Source: Isoetes taiwanensis (taxonomy: Eukaryota > Streptophyta > Lycopodiopsida > Isoetales > Isoetaceae). From it: a stretch of DNA of 64,000 bases. Positions 22,311-33,414 of the stretch are shown here, one piece after another. The number at the start of each line of letters is the position of its first letter. Positions within the stretch are counted from its first letter, which is position 1. The notes beneath the pieces were generated by a model. That model did not search any database and was not told where the DNA came from. It saw only the letters and a program-made list of their open reading frames with translations. Location: NCBI GenBank assembly GCA_021234155.1, contig JAJEKV010000008.1:20617959-20681958 (forward strand), given 5' to 3'. The position numbers and the translations under genes were made by a program.

Positions 22311-23559
22311 AGGCTAAAGGTTTCTACTCTCACTTGTTTTTTTTTTACCATTTTTTTAATTTATTCTTAAAAGTAGTCTAGGAAGTGTTCTTACAAATTT
22401 CTTTCTTTCATGCAGCATCAAAACAATTGTTTCTCACTTGATGATGTAATACCTAATATTTTGCATCTTAAAAGAAGGAGAAAAGAAAAAGCAATAAGTG
22501 ACATTTCATATATCTCTTCTGACATGTACTATATTTGAAAATTATATATTTGAGAAAGATAATACATTTTTAAGTATAACAAACATATTTGTGCTTATTG
22601 GATTGGCACTTCTTTTTTAGATAAGTTGGTTTGGGCATATTTTTAGCATATTGGGCCATCTCTAATGGCTAAGATTGCTTGGTGTTTGGCGATTTTTTTT
22701 TTTAAAAAAATGCTTTGGTGATTTCTTAAGTGATTGTTTTGTTTATAAGGTCTTTTTCCTTTTGTGTATAAATATGCTCCGGAAAAAAATGTGGTCGTCC
22801 AAAATGCCAAAAGCAGTTAAAACAAGGTGCTGCGCACGGAGGGTTGCCCTCCGGTGGCCCGAGAGTGTGTCTTCATGTTTTTTGTTGTCAATTCGTTTCG
22901 TGGTTCTTGTTGGGTCATTTGATGTGTTGGGGGTTATTAATGATTTGAACGGGAGGTTTTGTTTCATGTTGTTTTGTTATGCCCAACCTCACCGACAAAC
23001 GGCCACCGACACTCGTCGCAACAATGCTCAACATCCTCAGGCCATTCCATCTTGCTCCCATTCTCTCTTCAGTTTCATTTACCATCTTAAAAATCCTTAC
23101 TGTTTTGGTTTAAATATTTCCAGAAGATTGGGAAGTTTAAACCATTTCTTATGTTTATAGTTCTTCACTTTCCTTTCTCTGGTAAAGTGTATGTAGTCAA
23201 TAGCAGTGAGTATTCCAAATCGTTCAATAGTAATGAATGCAACTCCCAGTTCCATGGCTATACTTGAAGATGAAATTCCATGGCTACCACAGATATCTAT
23301 TGTCTTCCTGTCAAATCCATGCCATAGGAGATGCAAGTTTCCCATGCCCATTCCAAGTTTGTATTGGAAACTCAGGATGTAGGTGACTGAAGCTAGAAGG
23401 AAGAACCAAAAGCACGTGTGCCTATGATTATGCGTTTACTTACAACATGACTTTAATCATGTTACCGTAGAGTCTTATTTGGTAACCTGTAGCTTTTTGC
23501 CACATAAGATGCATCAACATTTTTGGATTTCCATGGGCACTTTTAAAATCTGTCTTAGT
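22311..23559. other. no recognisable gene
   Basis: 3' flank of the lipid-transfer gene, then AT-rich sequence. Open frames at 22675-23160 (plus) and 23097-23351 (minus) are unrecognised. Confidence 0.45.
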
Positions 23560-24240
23560 TTGCTTTTATACAACCCAAGCGCACACTCTGGCAAGTCACT
23601 GATCCCACCTCCCGCCCACAAGCCATCAGTCAATACCGCTCCTTCCTCAAGAACAAGAAAGCCAGATACCTCGCAGAGCATCAGCAACAGATGTTTGGTC
23701 TCCTGGATCGGCACCCCCAAGACATTCTGGAGAAGGGTCTTGAGCAAGACTGCACAGCCCACAGGGAACATCACCTCGGAGCAATGGGTACAGTACTTGC
23801 AACAGCTTTACGACCCGCTCGGGGGCCGGATACCAGTCCCTCCACAGATAGGCATGGCCAGTGTTGCCACCAGGGCGCCATTGAGGATGAATGTCATGCC
23901 CTCCAGATCTGCCCAGCGTTTGTTCATATCAGAGAGCGGTATGTTCGATTACTAGTGCCTGGCCAACCGTTGCATGAGTTATTGAATACGGCGTCAGTGG
24001 GTTTGTTAGGGTCATTCCTCCGGGAGGTTATGGATGCACGGACTCAGTTGTGTCTTCCGGGACGGTATTGAACTGTCCTACACAATTGTACAGCATGCCA
24101 GCAGACTTATTACTGCTAAAGTTTTTCCCTCGAAAACCCTTCGGGGCGGGGGTTTTTTAATCCTGTCAGTAATACGCTTGCTGCTCTCTTTTTTGTTTGG
24201 GTCCCATAGGCCAGTCGGCCTCCTATTCTATTCTCTATTC
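23560..24240 (+). mobile_element. LINE D: internally deleted LINE with full 3' module
   Basis: The left part (23560-23830) resembles the linker between endonuclease and RT (H-Q-Q-Q-M-F-G-L-L-D-R and W-V-Q-Y-L-Q-Q-L-Y-D in two frames). It jumps directly to the ORF2 C-terminus with I-E-D-E-C-H-A-L-Q-I-C-P (about 23879-23914) and a stop near 24069. The RT domain is absent. The 3' part has the AAAACCC...GGGGTTTTTT core at 24134-24162, then GGGTCCCATAGGCC and a short CTATT-like end. It matches the LINE remnant at 47.4-47.8 kb closely in the last 350 bases. Confidence 0.75.
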
Positions 24241-25589
24241 GTTGTCCAATTTTTTGTATAACAGCTTTTCCAAATTATATGGCTTTACAATTTCCAAACC
24301 ATTTTAATATCATATCATCTGTAGTTATCTATGATTATCTTCTTGAAGTGCATCGTTTACATCTTACTAAAAGTGTCATCGCTCTTTTGCACAAGGGGGA
24401 ACAAGGCTTCTTATAAATTTTCAAGAGAATCTTTCAAATCAACTCAATTCAAGTCAATTCAATTCAATGGGTTGAAGTATTTGTATAGAAGAGTAAAGCA
24501 TCTCACATGTTAAATGGGAACTCTAAGAGTTTAGTCTTTTGTTCATTCCCTATGGTACGTGGCTTTAAGTTCCGACCTTTAGGCGTCACATAAAACTGCT
24601 TTACATATTAATTTCCGTTTGCAAATAAATCGATATAAATTGCCTTAAAGCAATAGATCCGCTTAACATATTCATTACGTCAATGTGCTCACAAATCGTT
24701 TCCTAAAACACCCAATTTGTGCTTTATAAGACATTTGTCCGCATGTATAACAAGCATCTAAATTAAACCTGTTACGTGCTTCATGCATAAACATAAATCC
24801 TTTGAAGCATTAATATCAGCAGAGAACAAGTTTATACATATTTGACATCCTTATCCTTATTCGCACAAGCAAGATGTCCTTGTTCATTCTCTCCTGGAAA
24901 GTCCCATTGTCATGGCATGAGATTTTCTTCAATTTACAGAGCGCAGTATTTAGCTTACTCTTTAGGCGTAGAAGTCCCAAAACTGCTCAATGATCAACAC
25001 ATTGGCATTTGGATTCCCTGTGCAGTTTTTATATTGAAAATGATACAAGCCGATCTTTTCCTCTTTTCCTCTAGTTTCTTTGCAGGGCTTTGCATTGGGC
25101 ACCACTTTAATGATCTGGGTTGTTTCCTAAGACAGTTAATAAACCCTGTTGCTTCGTGCAACGCTTTAAGTTGTCGAGCACTCGTTAAAGAGACAAGTTT
25201 GCCATTGAAGACATCCTCGCAAAATCATGTCTTGTGGTCACCACTTATCAAACAGTTTTGCTTCCTTGCATGTTTTCTCATTATGTGACAGAATGCTTGA
25301 GCTGTTTCCTGCAACATCCACCTGAAAATTTTTACTATGTCACAAATGGGAGAAAAAACTTCTCAAAGAATAATCCAGTCTGTTTGATTTTACAAACCTG
25401 AATGCTACAATTTATAATGCACCAGATCATCTGCCAATCAATCCGTTCGTCTTCTTTGCAATGCGCCTTAAGTTATTTTCATAGCCCTTTAATAACAATT
25501 AGCACATCTTATTTTCTAAGCTTTGGCAATAGAACATCAAATATTTCAGAATGTGCAATAGAACCATTATTAAGCAGTTGTTCCATCTT
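24241..25589. other. no recognisable gene
   Basis: 3' flank of the broken PPR gene on the minus strand. Minus-strand frames around 24950-25270 stay open for 40-60 codons with coding-like composition but no motif and no clear splice link to the PPR. Nothing supported. Confidence 0.4.
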
Positions 25590-27844
25590 CTACTGCACAA
25601 TCCTTTGGCTTGGCAAGGAAGCCTCGTCGCTGTTCAGAAACTCATCCACTGCACATTCTTTCCCTATTTTATAAAGTGCGCCTACAAGTTTCTTACAGGC
25701 CATCAAATCTGGAGATACTCCAACACGTATCATATCTGTCCATCTTCAAATAACCATCAAAGAGAGTACTATATGTCACAACATTGGGGTTGCAACCTTT
25801 CTGAGACATTTCTTCGAAAAGGCTGCGAGCATCATCCAACCTCCCCCTCTTACAGAGAGTCCATCAAGGAGCATATTGTAAGAAACTGAGTCTATATTGC
25901 TATCTTTTTCCCGCATTCTCTTATAGAGAGAATACGCATCATCTAATCTCAATGATTTACACAAACCATTGAGAAGAATTGTCCACATCTTATTATCCCA
26001 AACACCACGCCTTTTGGTAATTCCTTCAGCAACATTATATGCTTCGTCAACTTTCCCAGCCTTACAAAGGCCATCCAAGATGATGAAGCATGTTACTGTA
26101 TCAGGAAAAATGTCTGAGCGTACCATCTGTTTGTAGAAGTTATGTGCCTGATCATGTTCCCCAACTCGACAAAGTCCATCAATGAGTGTATTATACGTAA
26201 CTCTGTTTGGGACACACCGTGTTTCCAGCATTGACTTGAATATACCAAGGGCTTCCTTTACTCTGTTCTTCTTACAGAGACCATTTATAAGGATGCTGTA
26301 TGTTAACACATCTGGACAACTTCTCCCTGTTTCAGTATCTTTTGCAGATATAACAATGCCTCATCAACGTCACCAACTTTACAATAGCCATCTAAAAGAG
26401 AGTTGTAGACAATAATGTTAGGAGGAAATCTTTTGGATATCATCACTTCAAATAGCGTAAGTGCTTCACTTACTCTATTTGCTTTGCAAAACCCATCAAT
26501 CAGGGTGCCATACGTGATTACATTAGGTACGCATCCTTTCTCACACATCAGATCCAAAATTACCTTTGCCTCATCCACATTTCCTATTTTGCAAAACCCT
26601 TTTATAAGTGCACTGTACGTTACCACATCAGGCACTAAACCCCGTCCAATCATCTCCTCATAGATTTGTTTCCCCTCGTCCAGCCTGCCAGAACCACATA
26701 ATCTAGTGATCATGGTATTGAAAGAAAATGTGTCGGGCGACATGTTCTCCTCAATCATTTTACGAAACAATACTTGTGCTTCATTTACTTTCCCAACTTT
26801 GCAAAGGCCATCTAACAATGTATTATAAATAATAATATTACATTGCACAGCAAAAGCATCCTTTGATCGCTTAGCCTTGCATAAGCAGCCAATTAGGACA
26901 CCAACAGTATAAATATCTGGAATGCAGTTGTTCTTCATCATATGCTTATAAAGATTATAACCTTTGTCAACTTCATTTGCACCAAAATAGCCAGCCAAAA
27001 GTGAGGTGTATGTGATGACATTTGGAGCATGACCTTTCTGAACCATATCAGCAAAAACTTTCTCAGCATCATCTAGCCTTTTTGCCTTGGTGAACCCTGA
27101 AATAAGTGTATTATATGTTACAGTGTTTAGAAAGTTCCTTCCACCCATTTGATTTAAAATCGTGTACATCTCATTCCACCTTTGTGCCTTGCAAAGGCCA
27201 TTGATAATAGTATTATATATAAGCATGTTTGGTTGTATATTTTCATCTTTCATTTGGTTCAGCAGTTTACAAGCATTATCCAATTCATTCCCCGTGCATA
27301 ATCCCTGTATAAGAATGCTATAAGTACGAGCATCTCGCATGCACCTAGATTGGGACATTTCTGAAAATACAGCTTGTGCTTTGTCCAGTCTTCCCTCTTT
27401 AACGAGAACGGTAAGAACACCATTATATGTACTTACAGTGTGCATAAATCCTTCCTGTTGTCCAGCCCAGTGGAAAAAACTCAACGCCACTTTAGGATCC
27501 TTGAGAATTTTCAATACTTCTATGACAAGTCTGCCAGTCAGCCTTTTGGGTGTCCTTTTGAACTCCCCATCCAATCTGGGCTGCCAAACATCTTGAGCTA
27601 AAATATTCACAACCCTCTTAATGTCAGCTGCCTCTGTGGACTTACTTGGGTCATTCTGATCAGTGTCAACAATACCTGTTTCAACATGTCCGACAATAGT
27701 ACCTGTTTCAATAGTTTGAGAGGCCGCATTACCTTGGAAGCTGATTGTATAAGCCTTCACCAGTTGAAATGTTTCCGGAAGAGAGTGCCATGATCGAGCT
27801 ATTCCTCTCATGCTAGATGCATTGATGCAGGCAGCAGAGGTCAT
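25590..27844 (-). pseudogene. P-class PPR protein gene, frameshifted
   Basis: About fifteen 35-residue pentatricopeptide repeats of the canonical P type (…V-x-T-Y-N-T-L-I-x-G-L-C-K…) follow an N-terminal region that begins M-T-S-A-A and is rich in Arg, Ser and Ala. That region suggests an organelle presequence. P-class PPRs bind organellar RNA, one repeat per base. The start at 27844 is preferred over a start at 28051, whose first 69 residues look non-coding. The gene is broken at least three times: near 26310, near 25865 (a two-base duplication in C-T-C-T) and near 25715. One repeat near 26860 lacks about 15 residues. After the third break the frame reads to a stop at 25590 with a plausible C-terminus. 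Either a pseudogene or a gene with assembly errors. Confidence 0.85.
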
Positions 27845-28471
27845 TTGTCCATGGCCGCAAATAATCACAACTGCAAGCATGAAACAAGGGTCCCAACAAG
27901 CTATCACCTGGCATTGAAAATTGTGGTTCCAGCTTGCACAATAATGAAGACTTAGAAGAACCCATTGCAAATATTTCTGAATTGGATCAACCAAACTCAG
28001 AGACATCAAACCTGCCTTTGTCTTTACCTCAGCAGGTGAGTCTTGATCCAAATGCTACAGAATTTACGCCATCCCCTACATCTTATGAGTCTCGAAAATT
28101 CTGCTGCTGCATAGGCCGCAAGAAGATTGTTGCAGCCGTTCACCGTACCATGCCAGAAGTTCATAAAGTCATTTTCCTGCAGCAAACGATTTACCCTAGA
28201 AGCTTATCCTTGCACTCCACAGAATGAAATTTCATTCCGGTTAGGGGTTTCGAACAGCACCATCCGGCAACAGGGCTGACCGAGAGTTTACTGGCAACAA
28301 CCAGTTTGGAGCAGTCACCAGAATATTTTAAGCATATGCCAGCATATACCTGGATATTCCACAAACCCACATAAACAAGGGTTTGCCCCCCTAGGGGCAA
28401 CCCAAAAAAGGGGGGAGGGGGATTTCTGGTCCATAGTCAGTCGAAAGAAAAAGGAAACAGTAGACAATCTC
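27845..28471. other. spacer between the two PPR genes
   Basis: An open plus-strand frame at 27934-28227 encodes an acidic Ser/Pro-rich peptide with no motif, overlapping the 5' side of the PPR pseudogene. I see no decisive support for a gene. Confidence 0.4.
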
Positions 28472-29042
28472 AGTATTTACTTTCAACATCAAGCCTGAGG
28501 AGATGTTATTGATGTAGAAACAAAATTGCTTATTGTGGGCATACTTGAAGGATTGATGGATCAAATGGAAAAACGCATGGCCCATTTCCTGGCAAAAATC
28601 AAGCAATAGCAAGTGAAGCTCCCCTCCCAACTTCCTTAATTGTATCCAAGTTCAGCGCCATTTGCTTTATTAAAGACATGCTTTCAAGAGCCCAGTTTCA
28701 ATCCTTAGGTAGCTTGCATATTTAGCTTCAGCCATTGCATCTCAGTATTTACTTTCAATCTCAGTATTTACTTTCAACATCAAGCTTGAGGAGATGTTAT
28801 TAATGTAGAAACAAAATTGCTTATTGAAGGATTGATGAATCAAATGGAAAAAGGCATGGCCCATTTCCTGGCAAAGATCAAGCAATAGCTCCCAATTAAA
28901 GCTACCCTCCCAAGTGAAGCTCCCCTCCCAATTTCCTTAATTGTATCCAATTTCAGCGCCATTTGCTCTATTAAAGACATGCTTTTAGCAAGAGCCCAGT
29001 GTCAATCCTTAGGTAGCTTGCATATTTATCTTCAGCCATTGC
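28472..29042. repeat. tandem duplication (about 280 bp x 2) behind the PLS-PPR gene
   Basis: A block starting CTCAGTATTTACTTTCAACA and ending CTTCAGCCATTGC occurs at about 28472-28737 and again at 28757-29041, with point differences and small indels (for example an extra CTCCCAATTAAAGC in the second). It lies immediately 3' of the PLS-PPR stop, so it duplicates that gene's trailer region. Confidence 0.88.
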
Positions 29043-29062
29043 TGCTATGACAGCACCCTCTT

Positions 29063-30778
29063 TCATGTGGGTTTGGCATAAATATGCGACATTAGCACGT
29101 ACCCTGGTGCTGAACATGAATCCAAGATGTCAACTTTTCCAAAGCATTCCCTTGCTAGTGAGAAGTTGCCATGCATTTTGCTGGCACTGAGCAGTGATGT
29201 CCATCCAGTAATATTGGGTTGTCTTAAACTTCTATTTATGTTTTCTGCTTCATCAAAGTGCCCTGCACGACCTAGGAGATCGATCATGCAATTATAATGA
29301 ACCACTTTTGGTGTTACACGATGGGATTGTGTAATGGATCTAAAATACCTTTGTCCTTCATCCACAAGACCTGCACGGCTGCATACACTAAGAATACCAG
29401 TAAATATCGTATCATCAGGTTGAATACCACTCTTATGCATCTGTTCAAACCACTGGATGGCAAATGTTGCATCTCCAAGCTGCGCATATCCTGCAATCAC
29501 TGTACCCCACAATACAACATCATGTTTGAGAGATTTGTGAAAGACTATACATGCTTCTTCCATGTTTCCACACTTTGCATACATATCAACAAGGGTGCTC
29601 CACATAATTATATCCACTTGGGTGGTAGTTTGAAGTATCTGCTCATGAATAGATCTGCCTCGCACTATGGCCCCGACATTACTACACGCCTTCAAAGTGC
29701 TTAACAATATTACTCTATCTGCAACTGTGCCTTCAAGCTGCATATTATCAAAGCATTCTAATGCGAGGAGGCCTTCACCATGCTGGGCGTATCCGGCAAT
29801 CATTACACTCCATGAGACCACATTTGGATTTTTCAATGAATTGAAGATGCTGCATGCCTCTCTCAGATCCCCACATTTAGCATACATATCAACAAGAGCA
29901 GTTCCCACATGAATATCTAATTTTAACCTGCTTGTAAAAATCTGCTCATGGATGTGCCTGCCATGCTCTAAAGCTCCAATGCTGGCACAAGCTTTTAATA
30001 TGCCCAGCAATGTGGCCCTATCTGGTTCAATGCCCCAGTAGTGCATATTGTAGAAACATTCTAAGGCAAGATGGACCTCTTCATTTTGGGAATATCCTCC
30101 AATCATGGCGCCCCAAGAAACCACATTTCTATTTGGCAAATTTTCAAAGACATTTTGTGCCTCTTCAAGGCTACTGCATTTGGCATACATGTCTACAAGT
30201 GTGCTGCCGAGATACACATCAGAGAGAAGCCCATTCAAGATGATTTGTTCGTGTATTAATCGACCTTTATGAAGATCTAACATTAAGGTGCACATCTTTA
30301 GTAATGAAAGAAAAATAAACTCATCCATTGTCATACCTAAGGCCGGCATTCTACCATGCAACAAAATTGCAGTCTGGACATGCTGAAGTAGTGTCTGAGA
30401 GGAAATAATTGCAGTCCATGTATAGATGCTAGGCTCCGCAATCCTGTTGAATGTCTGATTTACTTCTATCAAGCAGCCGCAGGAGGCAAAGAAGCGGATA
30501 ATATAATCCCCCAGAATGGCAACCGAATCGATTCCATTTTGTATAAGACATGACCGGATTCGCAGAACAAATTTGAGATCTCTTTTCTTTGTGCATCCCT
30601 GTAAAACCGTAGGGTTAAGAGATAAAGCAATACCTCGCTGCAGCGTAACATCAAGTGCCTCTTCCGTGCGCCCATGCTTCCATAAATGATCCGATATCCT
30701 GTCAAAATGAGCCACTTTTGAGACATTCTGAATTCTGTCTGATCCTCGATTTACAACCTGTGTTGCTGATCGTAGCAT
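29063..30778 (-). CDS. PLS-class PPR protein without E/DYW domain
   Basis: An uninterrupted 571-codon frame. After about 90 N-terminal residues it has alternating P, L and S repeats with the typical blocks V-D-M-Y-A-K-C-G and V-V-S-W-x-x-M-I-x-G-Y. The last part (H-Y-N-C-M-I-D-L-L-G-R-A-G) is the L2/S2 region that normally leads into E, E+ and DYW domains. Here it stops after A-P-G-Y-V-L-M-S-H-I-Y-A-K, at the point where the E domain would continue. Family members take part in organellar C-to-U (in ferns also U-to-C) RNA editing, and without DYW a member would need a partner deaminase. The style of repeats is very fern-like. A premature stop cannot be excluded. Confidence 0.85.
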   Translation of the reverse strand: MLRSATQVVNRGSDRIQNVSKVAHFDRISDHLWKHGRTEEALDVTLQRGIALSLNPTVLQGCTKKRDLKFVLRIRSCLIQNGIDSVAILGDYIIRFFASCGCLIEVNQTFNRIAEPSIYTWTAIISSQTLLQHVQTAILLHGRMPALGMTMDEFIFLSLLKMCTLMLDLHKGRLIHEQIILNGLLSDVYLGSTLVDMYAKCSSLEEAQNVFENLPNRNVVSWGAMIGGYSQNEEVHLALECFYNMHYWGIEPDRATLLGILKACASIGALEHGRHIHEQIFTSRLKLDIHVGTALVDMYAKCGDLREACSIFNSLKNPNVVSWSVMIAGYAQHGEGLLALECFDNMQLEGTVADRVILLSTLKACSNVGAIVRGRSIHEQILQTTTQVDIIMWSTLVDMYAKCGNMEEACIVFHKSLKHDVVLWGTVIAGYAQLGDATFAIQWFEQMHKSGIQPDDTIFTGILSVCSRAGLVDEGQRYFRSITQSHRVTPKVVHYNCMIDLLGRAGHFDEAENINRSLRQPNITGWTSLLSASKMHGNFSLARECFGKVDILDSCSAPGYVLMSHIYAKPT

Positions 30779-32054
30779 CGCCCATCTTTCAACACAAGTC
30801 CGAGCTCAAAATGAAAACTGGAACAAGATATGAAGGCGCATAACTCAGTAGAACTTCCTATGTCAATCTAGCAGGAATAGAAATTTCTTGGAGAATTTAG
30901 AGGTTGTACTTAGGTATATAAATCTTTGGATCTTTGGTTATATTCAAATTACGTTTTTATTGTGCTCCCCGTGATTTTATCACACAAGATATATATACTA
31001 TGGATTATCTTCTTGTCGCAATGTCACCTAAACCAGGAGTGGAATTAGGCACAAGGAAAAAGCCCGCAGTAGGGTAGCGCTAGGGTTTTGTGTGCCTTAG
31101 GTGGAGAAGGGTAGGATGACTATAATGGCTAGAGAAGGGCCAAGGAGGGCCACGAACAGGGACGGGATTCGAATGGTGCTCGTGGATAGGGCTCGAATGT
31201 GGTAGTGGATAGCAGCACAAGAAACAGTGTGTGATGGGAACTGCACAGTTTGTTCAGTACACAAAAGGGGATAACGGTGATAAGGGACAGGGACAGCTAT
31301 AGTATGGTGGGCTAGAAAATCCAATGAAAGAAATTGAAGGCATTTTTAAAGGCCTGTCAAATTAAAGATAACAGATAGTGATTAATCTTGAGATGCTAGC
31401 TTGAGTAAAGGCATATAGATGCAGCTCATCGGCTCCTCAAGGAATATAAAGATTTCTTTGACAATCCAAAATTTTAGCCACCTTGAAATTATAAGGTAAA
31501 TTGCCTTGATTTTTCAAGGCGAAATTTCAAGGTGATTGCCTGTTTATTTCAAGGTCTAAAACTTCCAGTTTAAATTAACCGAAACTTCCAATTAAAAACA
31601 AAACCAAAACTTGCATACAAAGCCAAAACAGATCATTATAGATATCAGTGATCCTATCATTTTCAAATACAGAGTTTCAATACAGAGTTTTCAGTGATCA
31701 TCTCAGCTTTAAGATATCAGGCAGTGTCAAACAAAGCATCTGCATGGAGTCCGCCACGAATATTGAAGGTGCTCACATTCCGCCAACAATGTCTAGAATC
31801 CTACAATTCTAATCTACACAAAAGTCGCAAGAATCGGCCCGCAACTGCTTTGGCGCCAAGGAGCCTTCGGGCAAGAAAGATTTTTTTTTTTAAGGAAGCT
31901 AAAATTTCGTCGCGCTCGTGGCCCGCCACGTCAGCTGAAAATTTTCGACGAAATTTTCTGCTCACTGGAATTACGCCTTCGTAAAACCTTAACCACTAGC
32001 CCTTGCAGGTTATCCTGGTAAAGCATAACCTCCTGAATATTTGATTTTTGAAGA
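30779..32054. other. no recognisable gene
   Basis: 5' flank of the PLS-PPR gene, then AT-rich sequence with no supported coding content. Confidence 0.5.
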
Positions 32055-32090
32055 ATATTCTAGTGATTATTGCAATAATCACTAGAATAT
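32055..32090. repeat. 36-bp perfect palindrome
   Basis: ATATTCTAGTGATTATTG (32055-32072) is followed without spacer by its exact reverse complement (32073-32090). A perfect spacer-free palindrome of this length is rarely kept by chance. It could be a transposon end-to-end junction or a cruciform-forming site. Confidence 0.92.
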
Positions 32091-32194
32091 GCCAGAATCG
32101 TCCATAATCCCCCGCCCGAATATCAGAGCCATGGTCCCAAGTAAAGGGTGCTTAACCGCACTGAGATAGTCCCCAGTGGTGTAGGGGTGAGAAT

Positions 32195-32314
32195 GAGCAA
32201 AGCTTGGCCAGTGGAAAGCCCAACTCTCGCAGTGGTGGAGTTGCCCGAGGAGGGGAGCAAAGCTTGGCCAGTGGAAAGCCCAACTCCCACAGTGGTGGAG
32301 TTGCCCGAGGAGGG
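32195..32314 (+). repeat. 60-bp tandem duplication, in frame
   Basis: Two adjacent 60-bp units starting GAGCAAAGCTTGGCCAGTGG differ at three or four bases. The frame through them stays open and encodes two 20-residue units (S-K-A-W-P-V-E-S-P-T…). No known protein. The frame ends near a purine tract AAGGGGGGG (32351-32359) followed by TGTTGG, which looks like a polypurine tract and LTR start. Confidence 0.8.
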
Positions 32315-32446
32315 AAGTTTGTGGATTGTGGTGAAGGCTGGAATGGATTGGTGTGCCCATTAAGGGGGGGTGTTGGAATGCTGGAGCATGTGTAATGGGT
32401 ACACATGAAGAATGACTCAGTGGAAGAGTACCAAAAATCCATCAAT

Positions 32447-32518
32447 GGGCCGGTAGCTCAATGGTAGAGTACTTGGCTTGCAAGCAAGAGGTCCTGGGTT
32501 CGATCCCCAGCCTGTCCA
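32447..32518 (+). tRNA. tRNA-Ala(UGC)-like sequence
   Basis: 72 bases fold as a cloverleaf with canonical lengths: acceptor 7, D stem GCTC/GAGT, anticodon loop CTTGCAA with anticodon TGC (32479-32481), T stem CTGGG/CCCAG with TTCGATC loop, discriminator A. The A box (TAGCTCAATGGTAG) and B box (GGTTCGATCCC) are good. Two mismatches weaken it: C-U in the acceptor stem and G-G closing the anticodon loop. No T-run terminator follows closely. A diverged tRNA gene, a tRNA pseudogene or the head of a tRNA-derived SINE are all possible. Confidence 0.55.
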
Positions 32519-33084
32519 TCCAATCATAGAAGGTTCATTTCTCTACATGGTGCAATCCATTTTGCCGTGGCCCACTCTTTCCGTCCATATGCCTCTGTTC
32601 AGTCCAAAGCTTCTGCCCATCCCAAATTTTGTTGAAAGCTCTCAGGATTCCACCTTCAAATTGGTCTTCGAACAGAGCCATCGAAAAAAATTGCTTCAAC
32701 CTGCAAGAGAAACGCCATTTGGGTTGTGAAATGCCAACTGGATTGAGAATCCGGCCCGAATTTGTTGTGTTGCTTCAGTTCTATGGCCCCACCACAATGC
32801 AAAAATGGGGCAGAAACAAGGTTTCTTTGGTTGTCGGATCATATTCTGGAGATGTGTCTTGCCAGGTTGCCGCTGATTATAAAGTTCATGGAGCACAGAC
32901 TGAAATATTGAAAAGGAGGTCGGTAAGAAGGCAGGATATGAAGGAGCAGTAGGAGAAGGAAGAGAATTTGAATCTCAATAGGCACACCTCTTCTCCTTTT
33001 ACGGAGATCGAGGAGCCTTTGCCTTTTTAGGGTCTCAACCTTTTCCAAGGCTCCATAAATATCTCAATGGTTTAAGTCTTAATC
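32519..33084. other. no recognisable gene
   Basis: Open frames at 32478-32952 show no motif. Confidence 0.5.
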
Positions 33085-33414
33085 CCATGCGACTATCAAT
33101 TCCTTTCCTTCCCTCAGTAGCCTTAACCAACTCCCCAAAAGGGCAAATCTTGCATGAGCCCCAACCTCTACGAGGCTTTATCTCATTATCCAGGCACCCA
33201 AACCATATCAATTCCTCCCAATGCTTGCCCTCAAGCATGTGGAACACACCAATGTTGCCATGAGGAATTGAACCTTGGCTCTAATATCAATTGATAAGGA
33301 GTCATAAGGAATATCCTCATGGTAGCCGTAACCAACTCCCAAAAGGCCAGATCCTTCATTATCCCCAACCTCTACGAGGCTTTATCGCATACCCCCAGCA
33401 CCCAGACCATATCA
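33085..33414 (-). mobile_element. TRIM-like element 2, degenerate
   Basis: Direct repeats at about 33085-33210 and 33292-33414 share GTAGCC(T/G)TAACCAACTCCC and CCCAACCTCTACGAGGCTTT and both end CCATATCA. On the minus strand TTGATATTAGAGCCAAGG (33290-33273) directly follows the 33292 repeat edge and resembles the Met-tRNA primer-binding site. GGGAGGAAT precedes the other repeat as a purine tract. The left repeat is diverged at its outer edge and no target duplication was found. Confidence 0.55.

Noticed and set aside
25776-26309. Separate short PPR gene starting M-L-T-Y-S-I-L
   Set aside because: It is the continuation of the upstream PPR frame after an indel, not an independent gene with its own start.
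27934-28227. 97-codon plus-strand frame with Ser/Pro-rich acidic peptide
   Set aside because: Overlaps the upstream side of the PPR pseudogene and shows no family motif; noted only within the spacer.
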